From the NCBI GenBank assembly GCA_001584585.1, contig LSYV01000023.1:227311-283064 (forward strand): a stretch of 55,754 nt of DNA. Direction: 5' to 3'. Below, one piece after another: positions 13,301-22,935 of this stretch. The translations under genes were made by a program, and so were the position numbers. This DNA is from Gonium pectorale. Its lineage: Eukaryota > Chlorophyta > Chlorophyceae > Chlamydomonadales > Volvocaceae. Each line of letters begins with the position of its first letter. Positions within the stretch are counted from its first letter, which is position 1. The notes beneath the pieces are model-generated. The model was not told where the DNA came from, did no database searches, and saw only the letters and a list, made by a program, of their open reading frames with translations.

Positions 13301-15845
13301 CCGGAAGCCCNNNNNNNNNNNNNNNNNNNNNNNNNNNNNNNNNNNNNNNNNNNNNNNNNNNNNNNNNNNNNNNNNNNNNNNNNNNNNNNNNNNNNNNNNN
13401 NNNNNNNNNNNNNNNNNNNNNNNNNNNNNNNNNNNNNNNNNNNNNNNNNNNNNNNNNNNNNNNNNNNNNNNNNNNNNNNNNNNNNNNNNNNNNNNNNNNN
13501 NNNNNNNNNNNNNNNNNNNNNNNNNNNNNNNNNNNNNNNNNNNNNNNNNNNNNNNNNNNNNNNNNNNNNNNNNNNNNNNNNNNNNNNNNNNNNNNNNNNN
13601 NNNNNNNNNNNNNNNNNNNNNNNNNNNNNNNNNNNNNNNNNNNNNNNNNNNNNNNNNNNNNNNNNNNNNNNNNNNNNNNNNNNNNNNNNNNNNNNNNNNN
13701 NNNNNNNNNNNNNNNNNNNNNNNNNNNNNNNNNNNNNNNNNNNNNNNNNNNNNNNNNNNNNNNNNNNNNNNNNNNNNNNNNNNNNNNNNNNNNNNNNNNN
13801 NNNNNNNNNNNNNNNNNNNNNNNNNNNNNNNNNNNNNNNNNNNNNNNNNNNNNNNNNNNNNNNNNNNNNNNNNNNNNNNNNNNNNNNNNNNNNNNNNNNN
13901 NNNNNNNNNNNNNNNNNNNNNNNNNNNNNNNNNNNNNNNNNNNNNNNNNNNNNNNNNNNNNNNNNNNNNNNNNNNNNNNNNNNNNNNNNNNNNNNNNNNN
14001 NNNNNNNNNNNNNNNNNNNNNNNNNNNNNNNNNNNNNNNNNNNNNNNNNNNNNNNNNNNNNNNNNNNNNNNNNNNNNNNNNNNNNNNNNNNNNNNNNNNN
14101 NNNNNNNNNNNNNNNNNNNNNNNNNNNNNNNNNNNNNNNNNNNNNNNNNNNNNNNNNNNNNNNNNNNNNNNNNNNNNNNNNNNNNNNNNNNNNNNNNNNN
14201 NNNNNNNNNNNNNNNNNNNNNNNNNNNNNNNNGGTAATAAAGAAAGGGAAACGGATCGCGTCGCGGACACCGAATCGCATACTCAGTAGGAGGAGGAACG
14301 GCGGTCGGGGGGTGGGCCTCTGGAGCGGGTTGGGACCATGAGGAGTGGCGCGGCAGCGATGGCGGGGACGGCTGCAGTGCGAGGGATGGCAGGCGGGGTG
14401 GGTGGGTGGGGGGCAGATACGGACATGGGCGGGGCGTGTGAGCCCGGCGGCGGTATCATCTGCCCAGCGGCCAGTCCTCGGAATCCGCCTCCCCGCTCCT
14501 CTCACTTCCACGCGCTTCACCGCCGGGCCCCACACCACCAGCCCCACTGCCTCGCTCGTGCGCCGCGCCGCGCCGCCGCTCCCAGTTCCGCTCCGCACCC
14601 GGCCGGCGGCACCAGCAGCCGCCTCCGGGTCGGCACTCGGCAGTCCGCGGCATCTTGGGTTTCTACTCCCACCCACCCGCCGGTCGGCGGCCACCTGCTA
14701 GCCACCACGACGACCCCACACCGTGCCGCCACGTCCCTCCTCAGGCAAGTACTCTGCCGGCGGCGCCAAGCCCGGCGGCCCCCGGCAGCTGGTGTACGGC
14801 GAGTTGCGGCTGCGGCAGGTGCAGCCGGTGCTGGACGCGGTGAGGGCGGTGGCGGAGGAGCGGGGCAAGACCATGGCGCAGGTGAGGGGTGTGGCGGGGG
14901 GGGCGGGGTCGGGGGCCCGGAGCCCGGAGGCGTGTGAGGCTTAGGGCGAGGGAGCGCTCAGGAGAGGGCAGGGGATCAGCAGGGGCCTGGGTGCGTTTTG
15001 ATAACAAGGTGTAAGGGGAGGTCAATCCGGGCGGAGGTGAAGCCACGCGGTTGCAGCGCCGGCGCTCCCCCCCCATATCATACCCTATATCCCCTCCCCA
15101 CCGCTTGCGCCCCACCACCCGCTTTGTGTGTCCCCCCACCATCCCCTCCACCCCCCGCCCGCCAGGTGTCCCTCAACTGGTGCATCTGCAAGGGCGCGCT
15201 GCCCATCCCGGGCGCCAAGAACGAGCGGCAGCTGGCGGAGCTGGCGGGGGCGCTGGGCTGGCGGCTGAGCGACGCCGAGGTGGCGGAGCTGGACGCCGTG
15301 TCGGGCCGCGTGCCGCCCGGGCAGGGCTTCCCCGTGGTGCGTGCGGGGGGCGGGGGGCAGGGGGCGGAGGGGGTGAGGGCAAGGGGCAGGGGGCAGGGGT
15401 AGGGGGCTTCAGACCATACTCGGCGCGCGGGCTCAGGAGGCGCCGAGCAAACTTATGCACACGCGGGAGGGCGGTTTCGGCATCCTCGCACACGGGACGA
15501 GCATGCGTGCTTGACAGCTTGAGTATGGCAGCCAAATGTTAGGGAGGTGGGGTAAGGGGATGAGATTGAGGACAGGCGTTGTGGCTGGGAAGTGGCCGGG
15601 GGAGGTGCCCTGGGTCGCGGGTCCTGGCGTAGATGGACATCAGGACAGCAGTGGGGTTAAGGGCGACCCCATCTGGCTGGGCTCCATGAGGAGACGGAGC
15701 ACATTTGGCATGTCCGTCCAATGGCGCGGGAGGTTTTGCGAGGGGAGCAGGCTCGGTGGGCGGTCTGAGTGCGCGACCCTGGCCCCTGACTCCCCCATGG
15801 CCGCCCCTTGCCGCCTGCCGGCGGACCGCACAGGAGAACTGGTGA
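10307..15845 (+). CDS. Chloroplast aldo/keto reductase (interrupted by assembly gap)
   Basis: NADPH-dependent aldo/keto reductase resembling the plastid oxidoreductase encoded by Arabidopsis At1g06690. Exons: 10307-10564, 11018-11083, 11656-11828, 12725-12896, [missing exon in gap 13311-14232], 14745-14881, 15166-15336, 15834-15845. The N-terminus (MRAQRTVNAREGHAQRAVAR) is Arg/Ala-rich, like a transit peptide. The catalytic tetrad is visible: D97 and Y102 (FIDTAEVYG), K130 (VATKF) and H165 (MQHW). VGVSNFN and PLASNQ are family phrases, and the cofactor-binding IPGAKNERQ is near the C-terminus. Codon phase requires the missing exon to have length 1 modulo 3. About 38 residues (the region after ASNQ, up to the GKY motif) should lie in the gap. 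The ending GFPVENW with a stop needs a 12-nt last exon. The substrate cannot be told from sequence. Confidence 0.88.
12926..12960. repeat. Intronic 35-bp direct repeat, copy 1 (left of gap)
   Basis: A 35-base segment starting acgggtcgcgtcacggacac lies 29 bases downstream of the donor at 12897. It matches 14251-14285, right of the N gap, with three mismatches. Both copies follow a purine-rich stretch that starts soon after a donor or donor-like GGTAA sequence. Confidence 0.8.
13311..14232. other. Assembly gap (922 N)
   Basis: A run of 922 undetermined bases lies inside the aldo/keto reductase gene, and it must contain at least one coding exon. The similar 35-bp sequences on each side suggest that a repeat broke the assembly. 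Translations that run through the gap are meaningless. Confidence 1.
14251..14285. repeat. Intronic 35-bp direct repeat, copy 2 (right of gap)
   Basis: Partner of 12926-12960, with 32 of 35 bases identical. It begins 19 bases after the gap edge, and GGTAATAAAG directly at the gap edge looks like the start of an intron. The unseen exon in the gap may therefore end very close to 14232. Confidence 0.75.
15834..15845 (+). other. 12-nt terminal coding exon of the aldo/keto reductase
   Basis: After the donor at 15337 (cccgtg|gtgcgt, phase 0) the frame would otherwise run into low-complexity intron sequence. The acceptor gaccgcacag at 15833 is followed by GAGAACTGGTGA, giving Glu-Asn-Trp-stop. The resulting end GFPVENW fits the family, whose plant members end in GFPVE plus one or two residues. 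Confidence 0.75.
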
Positions 15846-17065
15846 CGCGGCACTCATTGAGACGGCGCCCTCGGCACCGGGGGAGCGCGCGACCCGCGCG
15901 CCGAAGCTTACGCGGTGTGCTGTTCGTACGTGTGCCGTACTGCCGTACGCTGGGGCGCTGGGGTGACGGGCTGCACACGTGGACAGTGGAGGTGGAGGCG
16001 GAGGCGGCCACGGCGCCGGCTAGGCTGGGCGCTCACATACCCGGCATGGTATGCAGCCCGTGTGTGCGGCTGACTGCGACTTCCTGCGGCCCGAGCTTCC
16101 GCAGCGGCTGCTATCGAGCTCAGGCGAAGGCAACCAGCAAGGGGGAGCGGCGTCGGCGGCTGGAGCTGCGGTCGCCCGGGTTGGGATACGATCAGAGGAC
16201 AGAATCGTGGGGCGGCGAACCAACCAAGCGTGCAAAGTTGGGTCACGGCGGCGAGCTTTGCGGCCGGATGACTGACTCAACCTGTGCCCTCGTGCGAACG
16301 AGCGGGTTGTGGCGAGGTGGGAGAGCGCGGAGCGTGTAGATGAATCCGGCCAGATCCGCGGTCGTGGCCTCTTTGACTGTATGAGCTGTACGGATTGTAG
16401 CCGTAATGGGGTATGTCATTCTGGCATTTCGTTTTCTGGCAGTTCAGGCTCTGGCCCGCCCCAGGTGTGCCACCTGCTGAGGGCTTGTACCTCATACAGT
16501 TTGTATTGATCGTGGCATTTCAAGCCTTTGATTATTATTTCGCGACCTGCACAGTCATATGTGTATTTGGGACGCGGCGTCCTGAAGCGGCGCCCTGGAG
16601 CTTGCCCCGTTGTGGGCACCGGCAGTGCCATGCGGTGGCCTGCCCGGACCAGGGGTGACCTGGACCGAGGCAAGGGTCGTTGCTGACATCATTACAGGCC
16701 GGTATGGTGCCCTCTGGCGGCGCTTTGCGCTTGGCAGTTACGTTCTGCCGGGCGCCGAGGTGCCTGGCGGACTCAAGCTGAGGTGGGCTGGGGAACTGAA
16801 GGCGGACGGGCAGCGGCTGAAGGGCGTGGTGTTGTGGTCATTCTTCCAGCCATGTTGGACCCCGTACAACCGAGTCGGCACTTGTACAACCATGCACAAC
16901 CCTGCCGTACGCTGTACCGCCCGGCCTGGCCTGAACGGTGCTCGAATACCACGTCGTATGGCGGTATTAGGACTCGCCGTCTGCCTACTATTCGCCTAAG
17001 ATCAAAGGATTAGTAATAATGCATTTCAGGTTTCAAAAGGGACAAAGTCCATAAGTTGAAACCTG
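15846..17065. other. 1.2-kb interval: reductase 3' UTR and intergenic DNA
   Basis: No gene is supported. No TGTAA was seen in this interval, so the polyadenylation site of the reductase is unresolved. GTACG-type words cluster at 15925-15950. The stretch before 17066 is AT-richer and probably holds the promoter and 5' UTR of the AlkB-like gene. Confidence 0.5.
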
Positions 17066-19106
17066 ATGGTGTCAAAACGTCGCTTACTGATTGGACTAGT
17101 TGGCGTGGGTAGCTCAGCGGGCGCGGCGACATTGCTCTGGGCTGCGCCAACTTACAACGCGCTCCCCAGCAAGCACGACCCTATTACCCCTGAGCAGTGC
17201 AGCCTCATTCGCTCAATTCCAGATGGTAAACCCGTCGAACCAGCGCGTAATCCAGGAGTCCGGGTCTTTTCGGACTTTCTCGCCGACACGAGACCGATGC
17301 TGGAGGAACTTCAGCCTATCAAGGCAAACTATGGCATTAACCTCATTGAGCCGATGCATGCGGCGATCTACAGGCGGGTGTAGTGGGCAGTGCGGTGGCG
17401 TGATGAACCCTGCAATTGTGACGGGGTATTGGGCGTGGGATAAGTCCGATGCGTCTGCTATGTCGCTGGTGTCTATCAGGCAACAATCGGTATCTTGCCC
17501 ACCTCGTGTACTGTGCCGCCGCCAGGTTGGAACCCTGGATGCCGTGTGTCATTCCATGTTTTTGCCTGGGGCCCGGCATTCCACGCCCTCGCCCAGGCGC
17601 CCACCCGCGTCACTTCGTTCTCTCACCAGCACAATCTCCATGGCGACCTTTACGGCACCGTGCAGGTGGCAGATGAGCTACATGTCGAGGCCGCCTCCCG
17701 TCAACATGCTGCGCGTGACGGGCCGGCCGGAGCACACACAGCAGCGGCGGCCCTGGGGATACGGCGACGAGCTGGACGAGTCGACGCTGCCGCCCGCCAT
17801 CAAGGTGGGTTAGGTTTCGCCCTATTTCTGTGCAGGTTTCTCTTTTTTCGCCACCCAACCCCTGCCTGGGGTAAGGCAGGCGGGACCGGGAGGCAGGAAT
17901 GGGAGGGGCCACGGTGGGTAGCACTGCCGCCCGCACTGACTGCAGGTTGGGACTAGAGAGTCGGGCAAAGGGCGGGAGCTCGAAACGGGGCAGTGTTGTT
18001 GACCCCCAGTGAAGCATGACAGGCAAGTCGACGCCGCCATCTGCAACACAAGGCGCGAGAAGGGGCCATACCGGAGGCGGGCGGCGGGAGATCCCATACA
18101 CCGCCCGCCCCAAGCCTCTTGTACTCTGCCCCCCCCTCGGTCCCCCGCTGCCCCCGTCCGCCCCCCTCCGCCTCCCGCCGGCCCCCTCCACCCCCCTCCA
18201 CCCTCCGCCCCCCATCCAGGCCGCCGCGGACCGCATCCGCTCGCTGCCGGGGCTGCGCCTGGGCCGCCTGCGCGACGTGACCGTCAACTACCGCCACTCT
18301 GGCTTCCTCCGACTCGACCCCCACGTCGACCCGGCGGCCGATGGGGAGAACGGTGAGTGAGTGCCAGCAGGCAGCAGGCGCAGGCACGGGGAGGGGAGGG
18401 GAGGGTTTGGCGACCGGGGATGCGCGTACCGTGGGGTGGGGTGCGGGGGCGCAACGGATTGGGGCAGGGGAGGGGGAGGGAGCGAGCAGCTTCTGGAGCG
18501 GAGAGATCCGAACGGCCGACGCCCCATCTCACAGCGTCCTATTGGGCGGTAGCCGACCATCCTTCTGGTACCATATCGTCCCAAGGGTCACCGGCGGCCC
18601 CGCCTGACTTGCACCCCTCATCCGGCCTCCCTCCCCCTCGCCCCCCTCCCTGCCCCACAGTCTTCATCCTCTCAGTCGACTCGCCCGCGGTGCTGACGCT
18701 CAGCCCGGTCAACTGGTACCGCCTCACGCGCTGGCTCGCCATGCTGGCGTTCGTGGACGAGCGGGACCAGATCCGGCGCGAATCCGAGGCCGGATCCTGG
18801 ACGTCGTACGACCTTGACGTACTCATACCGCCCGGCGGACTGGCGCACCTCAGCGGCGACGCGAGATGGAAGTGGCACCACGGGACGCGGCTTGGAGTGG
18901 AGCCGCCAACGGCGGCGCGGGCGGCGGCACGATCTGGGGAGGGTGGCGGCGGCGCCAGCAGCGGCTCTGGCGGAGGGGCCGCCACCGCAGGGCGGCGGCG
19001 GTTCGAGGGGCTGATGCACTGGTTTGGGCGGCCCGACGCTCTGTTCGGACCCACGCTTGAGAGGCACAGCGTCGTGTTTGCGTTTGGGGAACCCGAGGAC
19101 GAGTGA
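17066..19106 (+). CDS. AlkB-like 2-oxoglutarate/Fe(II) dioxygenase with N-terminal membrane segment
   Basis: Exons 17066-17377, 17673-17804, 18220-18352 and 18661-19106 (TGA) give 340 residues with matched splice phases. Residues about 5-28 (LLIGLVGVGSSAGAATLLWA) form a hydrophobic anchor or signal. The fold is recognised from NYRHSGFLRLDPHVDP, then NVFILSVDSPAVLTLSP, then GGLAHLSGDARWKWHHG. These give the iron ligands H183 and D185 and a distal His at 265 or 266. R327 in RHSVVFAF is the expected 2-oxoglutarate-binding arginine. About 25 Gly/Ser/Ala-rich residues (roughly 278-302) separate the distal His from that arginine, more than is usual. Members of this family demethylate nucleic acids or act on proteins; the substrate here cannot be assigned. 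The second exon start (17673, ATG after ggcag) is the least certain junction. Confidence 0.82.
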
Positions 19107-19944
19107 GCAGGCGACGAGTGAGCAGGCCGGTGGAAAGAGGCATGGTCCGGCCCGGCCTGTCGGGGTTCATCCCGGCCCCGGCCCTGGCGAGTGGAGAAGT
19201 GGAGGGACTGCATCACATCGTGAGGGTGCTGGAGTTTGTAATCGTGAGCGCTGAGCCCGGAGTCGACCGGAAAGGGAAAGAGGGGGTAAGAGGGAGTGGT
19301 GGAGCAAGAGAGGTCGGACTGCCGCCCAAGCGTATCACGTGCGGTTATACTTCTGAAAATCGGTATTGAACTACTGGATTACCCACACGATGTGGCGTGT
19401 AATTTGGAGCGCTACCCTATTGTGTCGCTGCGGTGGGCTGTCTGGGACCGCCGGCAGGGAGGCGGAGGGCCCGCATGCGGAGCGTCGGGGTCGCGAGGAA
19501 TTTCGTGGGACGGAAGACCCGTATCTATGTGCCATATCAGACCTCCATTCTGCATGATCTGAACACAGTCACGGGCAAGGACTGCGACGAAGAGATGCTC
19601 GGTGCCCAAACGGGCCCCCGAACCCCATACCCCTGATGCCCTGTGACGCAACTTGTCCAGCGACCCACGGGTCGAACCTCCCCGCCAGCTTCGTCACGCC
19701 GTTTCGTCACGGTACTCATTCTTTTCAAAGCTTTTGCAGTTCTTACCATTTTTCTCTGTTTGTTTGGCGACGCAATCTTTGCTTTCTTGCCACCTTTCAC
19801 TGGTTATCATCTTTTCGCGACTGTCCCCTTGTCAACGCCTACCGTGTTGTAGCTTGAGCTGCTGGGTTGGCTTTGGCTTTGGCGACGGCCAGGAGCCATA
19901 AGGGGTTCGTGCCCAGCGGCGCACCGGCGACTGCGGTAGTCGGT
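19107..19944. other. Interval between AlkB-like and RING genes
   Basis: Holds the AlkB-like 3' UTR with two TGTAA motifs, then a T-rich, lower-GC stretch (about 19690-19860) consistent with the promoter and 5' UTR of the RING gene. No coding exon is supported. Confidence 0.5.
19237..19241 (+). promoter_or_regulatory. TGTAA polyadenylation motif (AlkB-like gene)
   Basis: TGTAA, the usual volvocine polyadenylation signal, lies 130 bases after the stop codon at 19106. A second TGTAA at 19398-19402 is an alternative. Which is used cannot be told from sequence. Confidence 0.5.
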
Positions 19945-21664
19945 ATGGCGTCATCTGGCAGCCAAGGAGGGAAAGGTGCCGCCGACAGCGCGGTCGGCAC
20001 AGGGCCCGCCCCGCCGGCCCCCAGCTCACCGCCGCCGCGGCTGCTGCTCCCCGCCGGCGCCGCCGAGGCCGCGTTAATCTGCCTGAGCTGCCCCATCTGC
20101 TGCGACGTTCTGTTGGATCCAGTGGTGACTCCTTGCGGCCATGCCTACTGCCGAGACTGCTTCCAGGTGAGGGAGGGCAGTGGGTTTCAAGAGGATGACG
20201 GTGGAGAGGAAGGGGATGGGGAGGGGATCGGACGCGCGGGCGTGCGGGTGTGCTGGGATGGGAGGGGGGAAAGGCCGTACGGGTGCGGTATGTGGCGGCG
20301 TGTGGGCCGTTTGCATGGGCGTCGCACCCGCCGGGAGTCGGGAGCGGGGCGTAGGCGTTGGCGGGGCGCGTGGGCTGACCGTCTTGCGCTGGCCCGGATG
20401 CCGTGTCGCACCTCTTCCCTCTCGCTTCCTCCCTGCAATGAACTGCCCTGCCCCCGCCCTCCTCCGCCACGTCCTGCTCGCTGCCCCATCCTCGCCGTAG
20501 GCCTGGCGGCAGCACGCGGCCGCCAGCTGGCACACGCTGGGCCCACTGGCGGGCCGCCTGCACTGCCCCCTCTGCCGCGCGCCGCTGCCTCGCTCCTTCA
20601 ACCTGCACCCGGGGAACGCCTCCGGCCCCGCCGAGGCCCACAGCCGCGGCCAGGTCCACCCCCAGCAGCGCCACCACGACGGCCGGCCGGGCGAGCCGCT
20701 GTCGCCCTGCGCCGCCCTGGCGGAGGCGGTGGCCCTGCTATGCCCGGAGCAGTTGCGGGAGAGGCAGCGGCGCCGCCAGCTGGAGATGGAGGCGCGGGCG
20801 GAGGCCGCGCGGTCCTCTGACCCGCCCAGCGGCAGCGGCGTAGAGCGCGCGGGCCGCCACCAGCGCAGCTGGGGCCGCAGCAGCGGCGCCACAGAGCAGC
20901 ACGAAGGCCAGCAGCTGCAGCTGCGGCAGCCGGGAGGCGGCATCGGCGGCGCGCGTCGGCGGCTGCGCCGCTGGCTGGCTGGCGGCTGGCGGCGGCTGGC
21001 GGCGGTCTGCCGCCTCCTGCCCCCGGCGGAGTCGCTCTTGTCCACCGCGCTGCTCGGCCTGTACATCGGCACGTGGACCTCCATCGCCGTACGCTCGGTG
21101 GCAGACGCGCGCATCGCGACGGCGTGCTGGCGGCTGATGGTGCAGGTGGCACGCGCCCGCCGCACCGCAGGTGGCTGCGGCGGCGGTGGCTTTGGCGGGG
21201 GGCGGCAGCTGGGCGTGTTCGGCGTGGGTCGCCGACCCGTGGGTCAGTCGTGGCCCTGGAGCTGGCCTTGGCAGTGGGCAATCCCCGCCGGGTGGCTATC
21301 GAGGCCGCACGCGGGGCTGTTGCCGAGCCTGGCGCTCCGGTCGGTTGTGTGGCCGCTGGGCGGCAGGCACGCGGCCGGCGCTGGCGCGGCGGAGGAGGGC
21401 AACGGCTGCGGGCGGCGGGGGCGGCGGGGCTGGGCGGCTGCGCAGCGGGGCGCTGTAGCGGTGGATGACGGCGCAGGGGCCGACGCCTCAAGCGGCCGGG
21501 AGGGTGGGATGCAGGCGAGGCAGGAGCAGGAGGGCGAGGGCGGGGGCGGGGGCGGGTCGGCCAGCAGCTCGTACGGTGCGACGCCCGTCCGCTCGGGGCG
21601 GCGGCGGGGCGGGTCGCTGTGGGCGGCCCAGGGGCCCCTGCTGGCGGCCGGCGAGCGCCTGTGA
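19945..21664 (+). CDS. RING-finger (C3HC4) protein, probable E3 ubiquitin ligase
   Basis: Two exons, 19945-20166 and 20501-21664 (TGA), give 461 residues. The start is the first ATG in frame (MASSGSQGGK); upstream in-frame codons are non-ATG. The RING ligands are all present: C49-x2-C52 (CPIC), C64-x-H66-x2-C69-x2-C72 (CGHAYCRDC) and C96-x2-C99 (CPLC). The intron falls between the second and third pairs. After the RING comes a Gln/Arg/Glu-rich helix-like stretch (LRERQRRRQLEMEARAEAAR), then a hydrophobic segment (LLSTALLGLYIGTWTSIAV) that may be a membrane helix. The C-terminal 200 residues are Gly/Arg/Trp-rich and low in complexity. RING proteins recruit E2 enzymes for ubiquitin transfer; the target is unknown. 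It is convergent with the aminotransferase at 22936-26826. Confidence 0.82.
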
Positions 21665-22935
21665 GGGTTGAGGCTGTACAGCGCATGGGAGCGCCTGCAA
21701 CCTTTCTTGTATTGCGCGCCGTGGTGTGCCCGTATGGGGCGCATTGGATGCGCTGTGCATGCGTGCAAGGCGCCAGGTTGTGCGGGGGTGGGACCCAACG
21801 GGGTGTGCTCCGCCGGCTTGCGAACAGGCAGCGTGGTTGGGACCCGTCCGTGTGGACTGGTGTTGAATGAGTTTTGGGTTGGTGCGTGCCGGCCCTGCGT
21901 GGTCTGTTCGCTTGTGGCAGGCCGCTCTGGAGCGCACAGCGGCGCTACTGGTGGTCAAGCCGCGTTGGGTCCACGACGTGCGTGGAGTGCGGAGCAGCGC
22001 TTACTCTTGTCTGTGGAGCGGGTTGCTGTAGACGGGGGTGTGATCACCTAAGCATGGTGTGGGTCGATGTGGGGACGCGACGCAACGGACTATGCGAGAG
22101 CATGTGAGAGTACTCAAAATCGCATCACGCCACGTTCAGGCACACATCCGGGCCCATCCACACAGCGCAGCTGCCAAGGCCAGGCGCTGTGCAGGTGAAT
22201 AGGCAGGTAGCTGGCCCTCGCCGCGAGGTCACATTAGCGTCGGCACGTGTGGTGGCTGGACTAAGTGCACTGACGAGGGTTTCCACGCCTTGCCGGTAGT
22301 TTGGTAGCGGTTTGGCAGGCCAATGATGACGAACCAGTGCCCTGTATGCTAGGAGATGAGGGGAATTCTCCAGGTGCACGTCACACCAGTAAACTTGCTG
22401 ACCTATCTCCGTCACGTGAACCCTGCGTGAACCGCCATCATGCTCCGCACCGTTGCACTCTCCAGTCACGTGCCGCTGATGCAAACATCGGCGCATCGGG
22501 CATCATATTCTACGATTGCGCCCTGCCGGGCCGCGCAGGTCCCGTACACGTACGGCACACTCAACCCATCCCGACGTACCGCTGCCCCTCCGGCATGCCG
22601 ACCCGTGGGTCGGTCCAGCATACAACCCAACGTCCTGAACCGAAGGCACGACCTTATGAGGCAACCCCAACCCTCTTGGGCAACTCTGCGCATTTCCTAT
22701 GCCGTCAATTACCGCGACACGTAGCACACCGGCAGCTACCAACCATATCAACCAAGTCGACGACCGCCACCAATCATCAACCCTCAATGCGTTCGGCGTC
22801 AGGCGTATGACCCATTTCCTAGAGGTTGTCGAACAGTTTCCCATCTTCACAACCACCCCCAGGAACCATTGCTAGCGGGGACGGCGCCGCCGTGCCTGCA
22901 CTCCTCGCCCCGCGCTACGCCCCGCTGGCGTACGT
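21665..22935. other. Convergent intergenic interval
   Basis: Holds the 3' UTRs of the RING gene (+) and of aminotransferase copy A (-). It is lower in GC than the coding regions. No coding exon or RNA gene is supported, and the open frames on both strands have biased, protein-unlike composition. Confidence 0.5.

Noticed and set aside
13186..14694. Long frames running through the N gap on both strands
   Set aside because: Openness comes only from undetermined bases.
19867..19944. Upstream extension of the RING protein from a TTG codon
   Set aside because: The first ATG in frame is 19945, and nuclear genes rarely start at TTG. The extra residues show no conserved feature.
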